From NCBI GenBank assembly GCA_963920575.1, contig OY986971.1:25066145-25130144 (forward strand): DNA of 64,000 nt, read 5' to 3'. Position 1 is the stretch's first letter; every line of letters starts with the position of its first letter. The notes beneath the pieces are model-generated. The model was not told the origin of the DNA and searched no databases. It worked only from the letters and a program-made list of their open reading frames with translations. The DNA comes from Narthecium ossifragum. Its lineage: Eukaryota > Streptophyta > Magnoliopsida > Dioscoreales > Nartheciaceae. The position numbers were made by a program, and so were the translations under genes. Of this stretch, positions 22,401-33,781 are shown piece after piece.

Positions 22401-24257
22401 ACAACGATATGATATGATTAAATGCCACCATAGCCCAGTCAGGTTTGACACTTGGGTCTCTAGTCACATACTCTAAATGCCAAAAAAAGTATTTTATCAA
22501 AAAAAAAGGACTTCAATGATTACACTTCTCGACATTGCTAGTGTTGAGAACAAGTCCTTAAATTTATCAGCAAAAGTGTACTGTATTTGACACATCGTAA
22601 AGGGCAAAGTCATCAAATTGGTAGAGAAATACATGGTATCTAGAAATGGCATTCTGAAAATCTAAATATTGACGTTTCCTTCCTCCTGTGCAAGTAACAA
22701 AATCCAACAGGAAAGCAAAATATCAACAATGCTTACCAACTTCAGAAGCAAGCTGCCTCCAAGCATCCAGCTTTAAAGAGTGAGTGTCAGCCTGAAGGTA
22801 GCAGAACATTAAAAGGCATAACCAAGAAACATTGGTATTTGTTCACGTTAAAAAATGTAAGTACCAAAACATTGTCCCATGAAAAGATAAGACCCAAAGC
22901 TTCATCTGGCTTCATAGCATGCCGTATCCTTTGAAGGAAGCATGCTTGCAGCTTATCATTTAGGTAATCCTGTAACAAACAAATTAACTGCTGTTCATCT
23001 ACTACTATAACTAAGTTTATTAATCCAAAGGCAAAATGCTAAGATATGACAGAAAGAACTGAAAACTATCAAGCTCTTACCACATCAACCTTCAGCGGCC
23101 CATCCATTCTGAATGTCTCAAAACCTTCCCCATATTCAGCTCCAATTGCCTAAAAGTGTACAAATAACCCATGAAATACCTCTCTCATGGAGCGGAAATA
23201 ATCACAATCCCAATAAGAAAATATCTTTAAAGTTACTCCCCTGCTTATGAAACATATTTATAGAATAAGGTTGAGCAAACGAAGTGTCCTTGCAAGTTAC
23301 AAGATTGTGGACAATACTCGTCATAGCACATTCTTACATCTAGAAAGGAAAAGGCATCGATCTAAAACTGGTTTAAGGATCACAAATACTAAATCCAACA
23401 TTCTAGAGAATACCCACATTTGCATCTTTACTAGGGCGCACAACCACTTCACTTTATCTTGGTTCATCAGAATTCTTAACTTTTGTTTCTTGCTAAACTG
23501 TAAAAGTAATCAAATTCTATTCCTAACACCAAAAGATTGGGAAGAGAATCAAATAGTTCAACTTTTACTTTTTGGTGCTTACTGTCCATGTTAATAACAA
23601 ACCACACAACATCTACCACCAAAATATGATTGCATATTACAAAGAAGGAAAAAACCCAAGAACATAAGTCCATAAATGCAGTGTGCAAATATCCAATCGA
23701 AAAGTAATTTACCGCTAGCTTCGCTTAAAACTAAACCCTAAAACGAAGGAAACCAGGAACAATTGAGTAGCGGATACTAAATGTTCCCCTTAACCTCAGA
23801 AATGCAAAACCACAAGCTATTCCCCTACATACCGTAACGAACCAGTGGATTTCAAGAAAACCAAAACCCGATAGACCCCAAAAGCCCTAATTAGAGCCCA
23901 ACATAACGCCAACAATACCATAATCCCACGAGCACATTCAAATCACATCGAAACCCCTCACCTCTAGGCTGAAAACCTTATCGCGAGAGATCGAAAACTC
24001 ATTGCCAGAATCCTTCTCCTGCGATCCAGATGCTCTACTGACCGCGAAACGCCTTCTTAAACTCGAGGGCTTCGAACTCTACAAAAAAACCACCAAAAAT
24101 CAAGGAGAAGAAAACCCCAAAAAACGAGAGACAAATTAGAAAAGAAAAGGATAAAATTTACCGGGAATCGAGGGTTTGAGAGGAGCTTAGGGATCCCCGG
24201 GCGAAGCGCGGGCGTATGCGGCACTAAAGAGGAGGAGCTCGTGATATGGCACTCCAT
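19414..24257 (-). CDS. HAD-superfamily phosphatase, plastid PYRP2-like
   Basis: Eleven exons, all joints GT-AG: 24257-24162, 24078-23962, 23149-23081, 22969-22865, 22791-22737, 22251-22178, 21342-21259, 21182-21042, 20957-20892, 20493-20384, 19582-19414. They give 361 residues. The first 70 residues are Ser/Arg-rich and lack acidic runs, like a plastid transit peptide. HAD features: motif I region IFSWDNVLADT (residues 122-132), motif II PCAVVSCLD (Ser226), motif III Lys near 269, motif IV VIFEDDPRGITAAHN. Compared from memory, it aligns end to end with Arabidopsis At4g11570 (PYRP2), reported to dephosphorylate 5-amino-6-(5-phosphoribitylamino)uracil in riboflavin synthesis. Odd point: the first Asp of the HAD DxD nucleophile motif is Ser (S-W-D); I recall the same in the Arabidopsis protein. 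The family call is firm; the substrate is inferred. Confidence 0.88.
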
Positions 24258-24555
24258 TTCTACGAGGAACCGGAGAGGATCGAGAGCTCGTCGAGGTATT
24301 ATTATTTTTTTACTACTAAAATCCCTCGGAACATTTCATGAGCTCGCGAGCGAGCCCTCCAATCGTGTGTGAATCGTGTGGCTCTCGTCAATGTTCAACG
24401 CATGGCAACCATGGATATCGAAGTATCTCGCTTTCCAAATTGATCAAATGATATCCTTACTTGGTTTGACTCATTTGTCATATCATTTGACCCATGAATC
24501 AATGATTATTATTATTCACACTAAAATCTATTAATTTTTGCTAAGCTTTTGGTAC
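24258..24555. promoter_or_regulatory. Upstream flank of the HAD gene
   Basis: About 300 bases between the phosphatase ATG and the DNA element starting near 24,556. No clear TATA box is visible on the minus strand, consistent with a TATA-less plastid-protein promoter. It holds GAGCTCGCGAGC-type palindromes at 24,340-24,352. Confidence 0.35.
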
Positions 24556-24829
24556 CGTCTGGTCACGGGATAGTCTATTTCGGGATTAAAAAGGATAGGG
24601 ATTAGTATGTAAGATACGTTATGGCATAAAAGTTATTTGACTTTAATGCTTGGTTAAAAAGCAGGGATAAAAAAGTAATGATTAATTATGATAAGAAAAT
24701 AGTGTTTGGATGAAAAAGGTGGAATAATAATAGACATTGGTGACTTGGAAAGTAAATTCCACCTTTGAATTTCTCATGGGACATATTGGTAGTTTAATTA
24801 AAAATATGATAACACATATTATATTCACA

Positions 24830-25200
24830 CTAGGTGGTGGGCCCGTGCCACCTGGCACGGCTAACTGTTCGCCCCCATTATCTCTATTATAACTTACGCC
24901 ACATCAGCCACTATCCTTTTTTTGTTTATTTAATTATAATTTTATACCACATGTATGTCATGTGTGTATAAGTTTATGATTCAGATGATGAGTCATAAAA
25001 GTAACTACCTTGGATCTTATAAGATAGATAAGTATGTATATTTAAAACTAATCTCCTGGCTTATGATTATAAGGATGTATATTTAAAACTAATCTAGGGA
25101 AGATGATAAAAATATACAAAGTTAACTTAGGAAAATATACTTGTAAATAAACTAATAGGAGGTAAACGGTTGTAACCGTTTTTGCTCCTTATAAGGTTGA
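24830..25200 (-). mobile_element. Non-autonomous Helitron (H1)
   Basis: The minus-strand 3' end is a hairpin (CCGTGCC-AGG-TGGCACGG) followed by GCCCACCAC and CTAG, next to a host T. The 5' end is TCAACCTTATAAGGAGC next to a host A. The related copy B gives the empty site: ATATTCACA/TTGGCTTTAATAA at 36,155-36,176, matching the joined flanks here except one base. Insertion between A and T without duplication is the Helitron signature. It is 371 bp with no coding capacity. Confidence 0.9.
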
Positions 25201-25389
25201 TTGACTTTAATAAATTACTTAATAATATGATAATACATATAATATGATAAAGCATATAATATAATTAATAGTATTGTCTCGTTTTATTAATATTACGATG
25301 TATATATTCACATCAACTTCTGAATAACATATTCGATATAGTCAACCTGAATATATTATAATAAAGTATAATATTACCACCCCATCCAT

Positions 25390-25520
25390 CCTATTCGCTC
25401 CTCCACCATGGTCGGCATCGATGTCCCTCCGTTCTCCACCGGGTCGTATGACTTGGCATTGTTGAGGGCGTTTGTCGCCGACGCCATGGCTGCCGGTGAC
25501 GTACGCATGGCCTTTACTTA
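25390..25520 (-). pseudogene. Kelch-repeat (F-box/kelch type) gene fragment, copy A
   Basis: The minus strand gives HAYVTGSHG then, after a frameshift, NALNNAKSYDPVE and SMPTMVEER. The pattern is a single kelch blade (YVxGGHxxxKNALxxAxxYD, PxMxEER), as in plant kelch-domain F-box proteins. It is degraded compared with the copy at 36,410 and sits in the same transposon background. Confidence 0.6.
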
Positions 25521-26053
25521 CGGCGAACACGAAGAAGGATTATATCGCCACATGACATTGCATGGTGACATGGCATGGTCATACATATAATATTATTATT
25601 TTCATATATATATATTATTAAAATAATATAAAATAAGTAAATTCCACTTTTGAAATTTTATGGGACATATTGGTAGTTTAATTAATTATATGATAATGCA
25701 TATAATATTCACCTTGGCTTTAATCAATTACTGAATAATATGATAATGCATATTATTTATTTAATAATATTTTTGACCTGAGAAAATATTCACCGGTACT
25801 TCTGAATAAAATATTCAACATAATTCACCTGATTAAAGCATGGAAGATTATAATCAGATACACAAACAAACTGCAATAATCTAAATTAACTTGAAAAGCA
25901 CTAAACAAGAAGCCACCTTCTAATTCTAAACTAGGTACATCATTGGGAAAAAAAAGCTAGAAGGATAAAAAAAGCAAGCAACAACTACGTAGACAACGGT
26001 ACAATAATCCGAACACTGATCGAAACGTGCCCCATCGACGCGGCGTAAGCCGC

Positions 26054-27697
26054 TGATGAGTCACAAATATGCATAATTCATCCATTTAACTTGGCTTTAT
26101 TAGCTCTCAAGCAATGCATTTCTAATATCTTTTCATGTTTACAAAAGTTTCCAAAGAGAATTGCATTGATTCCGGGCTTAAAAGACATAAATTACACAAA
26201 AAATCTGTCATATTCAGATTGAACCAGACTCAGTCTGAATTGAATCCAGACCAAACCCAGTCTGGATAGATCCAGAATTGATCCAGACCCAGTCTGGATC
26301 AATCCAGAATATTTGGATCGATCCCAAAATTATGGATCGATCCAAACCTATTCCGGATCGATCCAACCCAGTCTGAATCGATCCAAACTTATTCCGGATC
26401 GATCCGAACCAGTCTGGATCGATCCAAAACCCTTTCCAGGGAGCCATAACTCTCTGTTACACATTGGATCGATCCAAACTCATATTGGATCGATCCAAGC
26501 CGTTAGAAACTCAAATTTTGACATCTTGGATCGATCCAAACCTATTTTGGATTGATTCAAGACCGGCTGATGGGTAAAAAAGGACGGTTCAGATCTGATC
26601 CGAGGGTTCACGACTTGGGGCCTATAAATAGGGGTTTTGGCTCTTATTTTAGGGATCTTTTCTCCCATATTTTTCTTCCTTTCTCCAGCCTTCTTCCCCC
26701 TTAGAGTGAGAGAGAGATTTAGGACTTTGAGGGTGGATTTTGATAGAGAAGATAAGTAAAACCTCCTCTTTCATGGATCTCCTACCCAAGATGAGTAGCT
26801 AAATCCCTTTTTCTTGGGAATTTCGTGATGTCTTAGGTCTTTTTCTCAGAATTCTCTTTTGATTCTTGATGTATTGACTCTTGTGAGATGGTATTTGTAT
26901 GAATTCACATGTAATTCCATATTTCTTTAATGAATTCCATTGTTGAATGGTTGAATACCTCTCTTTACATGTAATTGCTTGAGAATTAGATGATGCTTGC
27001 TAGATGTTTGATTCAATTCCTTAAAGAAGAGGCTATGCTAGAACCATGGCAAACTCTAGGGGATGAATCCTTGATCTAGGGATAGGATCTTGAGGTGCTA
27101 GAACCACCCCAAGCCAAAGCTATCCTACCTACCATTCTTGAGTTAGATGGGGGATTGGATTGAGGTATTAAACCCATCTCAATCCAAGACCCTATTCATA
27201 CAAAGCCTTGATTCTTTGCCAACGATATGACCTTAACCCGGCGATTGTTGAGCTATGATCGAATTAAAGTCTCGATCATGGATCTTAACCTTGTAATTCA
27301 CGCGATGAGATGATTCTAGCCCGACATCTCATTAGCGACGAGCGATACTAACCCTACGCTCGTCGATCTCCTATTTTGAGCATCTTATTGAAATGTCATG
27401 CATCTTGATTAATAGAGAATATATTTAGACCCTAATTCGGATCGGAATTCCCTAGGACTTCTATATCGATAAATCTCCACCTTAATTCCTTTTAGAGTAT
27501 TTTAGTTAGAAAACTCAATTAATCAATCCAATTGCGTCCAACTATTATAAAGATTATATCACATTTACTAATTCGACCATCCAATTCCTTGAGCACTCGA
27601 CTCGTACTCTCATTAACTACGTTGTAGGTAAATAGTAGTTCGGCAATTTGTTTTGTTCGCCTTTGATATACTTAACGACACATTTTAAGGCGCGTCA
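26054..27697 (+). mobile_element. X-family solo LTR (complete, 5-bp duplication)
   Basis: Begins TGATGAGTCACAAATATGC and ends TTTTAAGGCGCGTCA, 1,644 bp. The target duplication GCCGC is perfect at 26,049-26,053 and 27,698-27,702. It holds a GGATCGATCC array (26,313-26,537) and a TATAAATA at 26,623-26,630. Its ends resemble family Y at 28,744-35,474 (TGATaa…AAGTGCA… and GGCGTGTCA), so X and Y are related. Confidence 0.92.
26313..26537. repeat. GGATCGATCC array upstream of an LTR TATA box
   Basis: About nine perfect or near-perfect GGATCGATCC units at about 20-bp spacing, preceded (26,215-26,312) by decayed TGGATAGATCC / TGATCCAGACC relatives. The last unit is about 90 bp before TATAAATA at 26,623. 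Confidence 0.9.
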
Positions 27698-27702
27698 GCC
27701 GC

Positions 27703-28579
27703 CGTGTCGGCTTTTGCAGGAGGTGTCTCATTGGATTCCTCGTAAGGAGCCTGATATCTTCATTGAGGGTGTATAGAGATGACGGTTCTGAGGAAGTACA
27801 TATTGAAGGTTAGTCAATAAGGAAAACTAGTCACCGACTAGCACCCGCAGTTGTTCTAGGTGAGAGTTATGCTTGATAGATTCCTATCATATGTCATTCA
27901 GTTATGGCGCAGGGTAAATGTGAGATCTCTCGTCGGAGAGAGACAACCGACTTCTCTATGGGAGAGACAACCAGATTTCTTAAGAGGAGAAACAACCCGA
28001 ATTTTCACTAATCAAAAGTTATCCCTTACAAACCCTAAAATCTCCTTTTATATGTTAAGGAGAGACCAACTCAAACATGGACTCAAACATGACTTACTCA
28101 ACTAAACCCGAAATTAAGGAGAAGAAAACAAACTAGAAATAAGAAACTTGCTAAAAATAGAAAGACCGATAAACTGCTTAAAAATGGTTGTTTTTCACTA
28201 AAACATAATTTTAAACCATAAGGAAAAGGAATCTGGAGATTTGGAGGTCAAGGTCATGGAGAGATCTTTGATCTCCGATGAATCTCGTCGGGCTCGTCGA
28301 GTCGGCCGAATCGACTGGTCGCACGTCCCAATTGGACATCGGGGTTGAAAGTTATGCCCATCCGACGGTCACGGTCGTATGGAGATATGAGTCAGACAGA
28401 TGGAGTTCGAACGCGACCGGATCGCCTAAGGAGCTGCTCCGTTCAGTCAGGTCTGGATCTGGATTTGATCCTGTATCAAGTTATCAGATTAATTTCGTAA
28501 TAGAGAAGAATCAAGAATGTACATATGTGCTTCGCGGTGCTGAAATATGATGGAGTAACTCATCTAATATATCTTGTAG
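27703..28579. other. Intergenic DNA, no gene recognised
   Basis: Contains a GGAGAGACAACC-type short repeat (27,937-27,990) and LTR-like fragments, but no recognisable protein. It lies between the X LTR and the NPF remnant, whose exon acceptor is at 28,577-28,579. Confidence 0.35.
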
Positions 28580-28743
28580 GGTTTGAGTGCCTCGAGAGCA
28601 CAACATTCCATGGCATGTCTTCAAACTTAGTTGTCTATCTAAAAACTGTCCTCCGTCGAAGCAATGCTTCAAGTGCAGCAAATGTCAACATCTTGGCTAC
28701 AACAAGTTACCTGACGCCATTGCTTGGAGTTCTCATAGCTGAC

Positions 28744-30261
28744 TGACACGCCTTGAAAAGTGTCGCAGCCTTAACAAGTACACCAAAATTACAAATTTAT
28801 AATCCGAATCACTAACTAACTACTTTATGGATAGATAGTAATGAGTCCGAGTCGAATCCACAGGGAACTAATGATTTAAGTCGTATACTAGGTATAATTC
28901 CTAACAAGGAGTTGGGAAAAAGATAATCTTTTGGGTTTTTATCTAGAACTAAACAAATACAAAAAGAGTACTAATAGATAAGATAATGCCAAGGAACTCT
29001 AATCAATAATAAAGAACTTACTAGGTATTCCTAAGATAAGAGCAGATAAATCAACTTAGATGATTTCATATAGTCGATAGATGAATGGCTAGAACTCCTA
29101 CCGCTCAACGAAGACGTCGGGGATAATATCAAGAATGGATATTGATAAATAATCAAGATGGTCCTGGCACCTTGAGATCGCCTACTAGAATGCATCAAGG
29201 ATTAGAGTTAACCTAGTGGTTCTGGCACTAGCATTGTGGTTCTAGCACATACGAAATCCCTAATCTCGAATAATTATGAATAACGGATTAAGAAGCGGTC
29301 ATAATGGTTCTAGCATTATGTGTAATGGTCATAGCATTACAAGGCTCTTAATCTCGAGAAGGAAATCCTCACATCCATGGTCCTAGCACGGATGTTTGAT
29401 GAGAATCTCTAATCTCAAGCCCTAACATGCACAATACCTAAATCTAGGGCATATAGGAACAAATCATTCATCTAACATATAATAATAATCACACTAATAG
29501 ATAAGAACATAAAAATAATCCATTCAATCATCAAATGTATGATTTACAACTCATAATCTATAGAAAACCCTAATAAATAATTTTACTACATCAAAGAATC
29601 CCTAGGCTAGGGTTTAGGTACTCATCTTAAGAAGAGGACACCTTGATGAAGGTTATTTGAAGCCATCCATCCATGAATCTTCTCCCAAAGATGCACCCCT
29701 AACCTTAATTTATTTGAGAAGAAAGGAGGAAGAAAAAGGGGGAAGAAAGCTGCAAAAAACGTCTCCCGGCCGCCCCCAAGTTCGGCCCAAAAGGCTCCTT
29801 AAATAGCCTCCATCAAAACCCTAAGAAAACCCGAGTTTATCCACTTAATTTCGCCGGCCCGCCCCTTCGGATCGATCTGAACATAGTTCGGATCGATCTC
29901 ATTCTTCTGGATCTTCTTTCTCTGCACATCTGCACGATAACATGCATAACTTTCTGTAGAAAGCTCCAAATCACAAACCGAAAGATGTTCTGGAATCAGG
30001 ACTTCAGAAGGTTTCCAACAATATATGGGACACCGGCTGGTTACTTCTGGAATAGGTACAAAATTTGCGTTGAACACGAGTGAGCTTCTTTTCTTTGTTC
30101 TGACAAGCTCCTTACTCGATCGTTTTAACACTAGAATGGACATAAGCATCATTAAGGGCTCTTGGACCTAAAATGGACTAAGAGATATCAAACTAACATT
30201 GCTTGGTAACTAGCAATACCTAGTTAAGAGGATGATTTGTGCACTTTTCGTGCGTTATCAC
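28744..30261 (-). repeat. 3' LTR of element Y
   Basis: 1,518 bp. Plus-strand ends are TGACACGCC and GTGCGTTATCA. It has two GGATCGATCT palindromes at 29,868-29,905 and a weak TATA (TTAAATAG, 29,799-29,806) on their downstream side. It differs from the partner LTR by many substitutions and indels, so the insertion is not recent. Confidence 0.88.
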
Positions 30262-31856
30262 ACCCCCAACTTGATCTTTGCTAGTCCTCGAGCAAAGCAA
30301 AATAAAAATAGACATAAAGCAGTAAATCTAACTAGCCACTTTCGTAGGACTCACGATTACACTTAGCACGTGTAACAAGCCTTTAAACCCCTGGGTGGCC
30401 CCAGTGGAGGAGTTATAGTCTCCTGAGGGTTTCCGGTGATGATACCCACAAACATCTATACATCCCCTTGACATATCATCAGAACTCAATTATAATATTC
30501 ATTAACTCTAATGCATCAAATAGAAATAATATTCATGAATATATTCTTTAATTCACAAACACATAAAAGTAAAGTAAATACAAGCATGTCATAACACACT
30601 TCCAATACTTCAACATATTTAATCATAATTCAAAAATAACCTTAACACTCCAGTGTGTGAATAAAGTTCCACATGCATCAGAGTCTCCATTATATCCAAG
30701 CATTCAACTGTTCAAGATCAACATTCTAAACATGCACATATTTTCCACTATCACATAACAATATTTATTCTTTTTTTTCAGACACATACTTTTTTTTTCT
30801 TTAGGAAATTCAACCGTTTTACGCGAATAACATGCTAGTTAGGCACCCTGCCCGGTTACTAGGTATGAAATCCTTTTTTTTTCTCATTTCTCTTTTTATT
30901 CTTTTTTTTCAGGTAATTCAACTGTTTTACGCGAACAGCACGCTGATTAGACACACTGCCCGGTTACTAAGTTGAAAACCCTACACTTTCAGACAGATAC
31001 TTTTTGTGAACAGAAAATTGCATGTGTTCATGTATCTTCTATGACATGACAGAGAACAGTAAATCTATCCCAGTCTTAGGCTCAGAATCTAATTTCAACT
31101 CATCAACATGTGAAAGTGCTCAGTGCGATAATATATGTCATGTTATCCCTAAATCATGGTAAAAGTGTTAAAGTATAGAGATAATGTCATGCATAACTAA
31201 ATTTGCTAGACTTTATATGACATATAAATTTCCGAACAAATCATCGAATAGATTTCTAAATCATGCATCTTTATCAATAAAAATCATAATGTCATTCTTT
31301 TGACATGTTTTAAGGGATGTATAATAGACATGAATTCCCTAAGAATTCTACCCCCAACTTAAATGTAATTGTCCTCAATTACATTAAGTGATAAAAATAA
31401 AGCATTGAGAGAAGGGTAGATAAAACCATAGGTCCGGTAGGGAAGCGCCATGGCACAGATATCAATGGATCAGATGTAGTCCTGTAAGAAAATAAAGGAG
31501 AATACCACATGACGTGCAAGTAATAACAATAAGCGTGAATATTATAGAGAAATTGCGCAGTATCTCCTCTGTTTATGTAGTCAACCCGAGGGCAGCACAA
31601 ACATTCACCACACGTTGATATAACAAGAAAATTTTCTAATAACTGAACGATATTAGGAAAAGAACTACGAAGAACAGGAAAACACAGAAATAAACCTAAA
31701 AGACACAAAAGCAAGCTAAAGCAAACAAAATGCAGAAAAACCTAAAAATGAAAGCAGAGGTAAATAGCTCCTATGTCCTAACAATCACTCCCATCAGTAG
31801 AGTTGATGAATCCTGGATCTAACATAACTGATATGGCTGCAATTATGCCATAAAAA

Positions 31857-33472
31857 TTAGGCCAATACCCGGAAGAAATTAGAAGAGAAAGCTGAATCAG
31901 TAAATTTGTCTATCATCAAATAGGCTTTTGGTGGTCGATGGGTGAAAGTAAAGAAATACATGTTCCTAAGAATAGCGAGGAGGTGCAAACATGTTTTATC
32001 AAAGAATAAAGAAGGATTCATGGCAAACAATTCAGTAAAAGTTTTAATCATGGGCCAATTGTCATCCTTCAAGCCATGAATTTCAATAAAAAGATCCATC
32101 CTCAAGTGGTCTTTTGGAGGTCGATGATTTGAGGTAAAGAAATACATGGTCCAAAGAAGGATAAAGCCATGCAAACAAGCTTCGTCAAAGAAAAAGGGAA
32201 TGTCCGTAGCAAACAAAGTGCTAGAAGGATGAGAGGTCTTTATAAGATCTTTGATTAAGTTTCGATGAAAATGAGCATAGTCTCTACTCAAAATAAGGTC
32301 TATCCTCCCCAAATGTTCAACTAGTGTGGATGACATGAATGGTAGAAGCTCAAATTGAGGCTTTCTATGAGAGGTTTGGCTAACATCACTAGATTCCTCA
32401 TTATCATTTAAACAAGGCAAAACACCATCATCATCCAACACGTCAAAAATCAGTAACTTATCATTATATGTACTTTCATCACCATAATCATCAAAAATCG
32501 GTAAAATATCACTCGCATATGATGCCTCAAGTACTGGCTCATTATCATTAAAAATATCATTCACCGGTAATGACTTATCATACTGAACATTATCATCAAT
32601 AGCATACTCACACACCGGTAAGTCCTCATGAAACATATCAATGACATCAAATACAGGCAATATCTCCTTAGTCACATCATCATCAATTTGTTCATCAAAA
32701 ACCCGCAAGTTATCATAAACCCTACCACCATAACATGCCTCAAAATCATTAACCGGATAAGCATTATCAATATCATCATTAATCGTAAGAGGCTCTAAGT
32801 CACACATGCGTTCATCACTATCATCATTGTCATGAACAATATGAGGTAGTTGTCCATTCAACCATTTAATATGTGCCGCCGACCAGAAATCATCAATAAT
32901 ATCATCACACACCGGCGAAACATCATTCAACTCATCATGAACAAATAAAGTCTCATTAGGGATCGCATAATTGCATATGTCACTAACATTGGTAACTTTG
33001 GTATCACAAGTAACATCATTAGAATTAGAGAGTGCCGACTCATTCTTACAATCATCAACCACATCATCGTAGGATTCCATCAAAGATGTGAGTTGCTCAA
33101 TTTGGGCTTGTATCCTAGCTATTGATTGCGACTAGGAATGTACAATTTCTACTAAAGATGGGTCTACTTGTGCTTGCGGTTTCAAAGAAACAGAAGGCTC
33201 ATACCAATGTTGGGGTGGTGGGTATTGGGGTCGAGAAGGATAAGACGGTTCAAAACTAGGTGCATAGTGCGGGTTAGGATAGGAGGATAGTAACCTTGGT
33301 ATTGCCAATTGGGGTATGTATGACTACTCAAATTCGAATTATAAGAGTATGCATGCAAATTATATGCTGGATTTGAACAATCATATGTGTCATTAACATA
33401 AGTGAGTGTATGACTAGATGGTAAAGAATAATCATGTAATGCATCACCCGGTGGCATATACTTATCGGCCAT
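31857..33472 (-). pseudogene. Asp-rich protein of unknown function encoded by element Y
   Basis: The reading starts at ATG 33,472 (MADKYMPPGDALHDYSL), is Tyr/Pro/Asn-rich, shifts frame near 33,275, meets a stop near 33,133, and continues through a short coiled coil (IARIQAQIEQLTSLMES). The open stretch 33,080-31,857 (407 residues) is strongly acidic with about ten repeats of the type LPVFDxxDD. Its C-terminal third has two copies of a hydrophobic module: CLHGFILLWTMYFFT.NHRPP and CLHLLAILRNMYFFT.THRPP. I recognise no gag or pol motif. It may be a structural or accessory protein used by a non-autonomous element; function unknown. Confidence 0.5.
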
Positions 33473-33759
33473 GTATATCAATCAAAACAATCAAGGATCA
33501 CACCAAAATGATAGAAATACATTACAGTGGATGGTCCAAGAATGAGATGCTCGTCGTCGCTTAGATATTGTCAAATCTCGCACGGCGGTGTCTTCTATCA
33601 ACACAAAGATATAGAAATGTTAGCACAAATTCTATTTTTGTATTTTTAAATTTTAATTTTTTTATGATTTTCGTTTTTTTTATAAATAAATAAGAACAAA
33701 AGAAACAACTAGTTGGAAGCAACTACACTAAGTAAACAACTTAAAACCCTAATTAATTT

Positions 33760-33775
33760 CCCAGCAACGGCGCCA
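33760..33775 (-). promoter_or_regulatory. tRNA-Asp-type primer-binding site of element Y
   Basis: TGGCGCCGTTGCTGGG on the minus strand, six bases inside the 5' LTR end. It matches the TGGCGCCGTTGCCGGGG site used by several plant gypsy families, with one change. Confidence 0.85.
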
Positions 33776-33781
33776 AAATTT

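Larger units (their letters stand above)
24556..25860. mobile_element. Non-autonomous DNA element carrying a kelch fragment (copy A)
   Basis: Shares its start (GGGATAGTCTATTTCGGGAT, then agGGATAGGGATTAGTAT) and long A/T-rich internal stretches with copy B at 35,985-37,615. A block near 24,748-24,829 (AAATTCCACCTTTGAATTT, GGGACATATTGGTAGTTTAA) recurs at 25,628-25,720, so part of it is tandemly duplicated. A Helitron has inserted at 24,829/25,201. The outer ends are not resolved. Confidence 0.55.

Noticed and set aside
28278..28550. 90-codon frame just upstream of the NPF exon as its first exon
   Set aside because: The residues do not resemble an NPF N-terminus and no donor joins it to the acceptor at 28,579.
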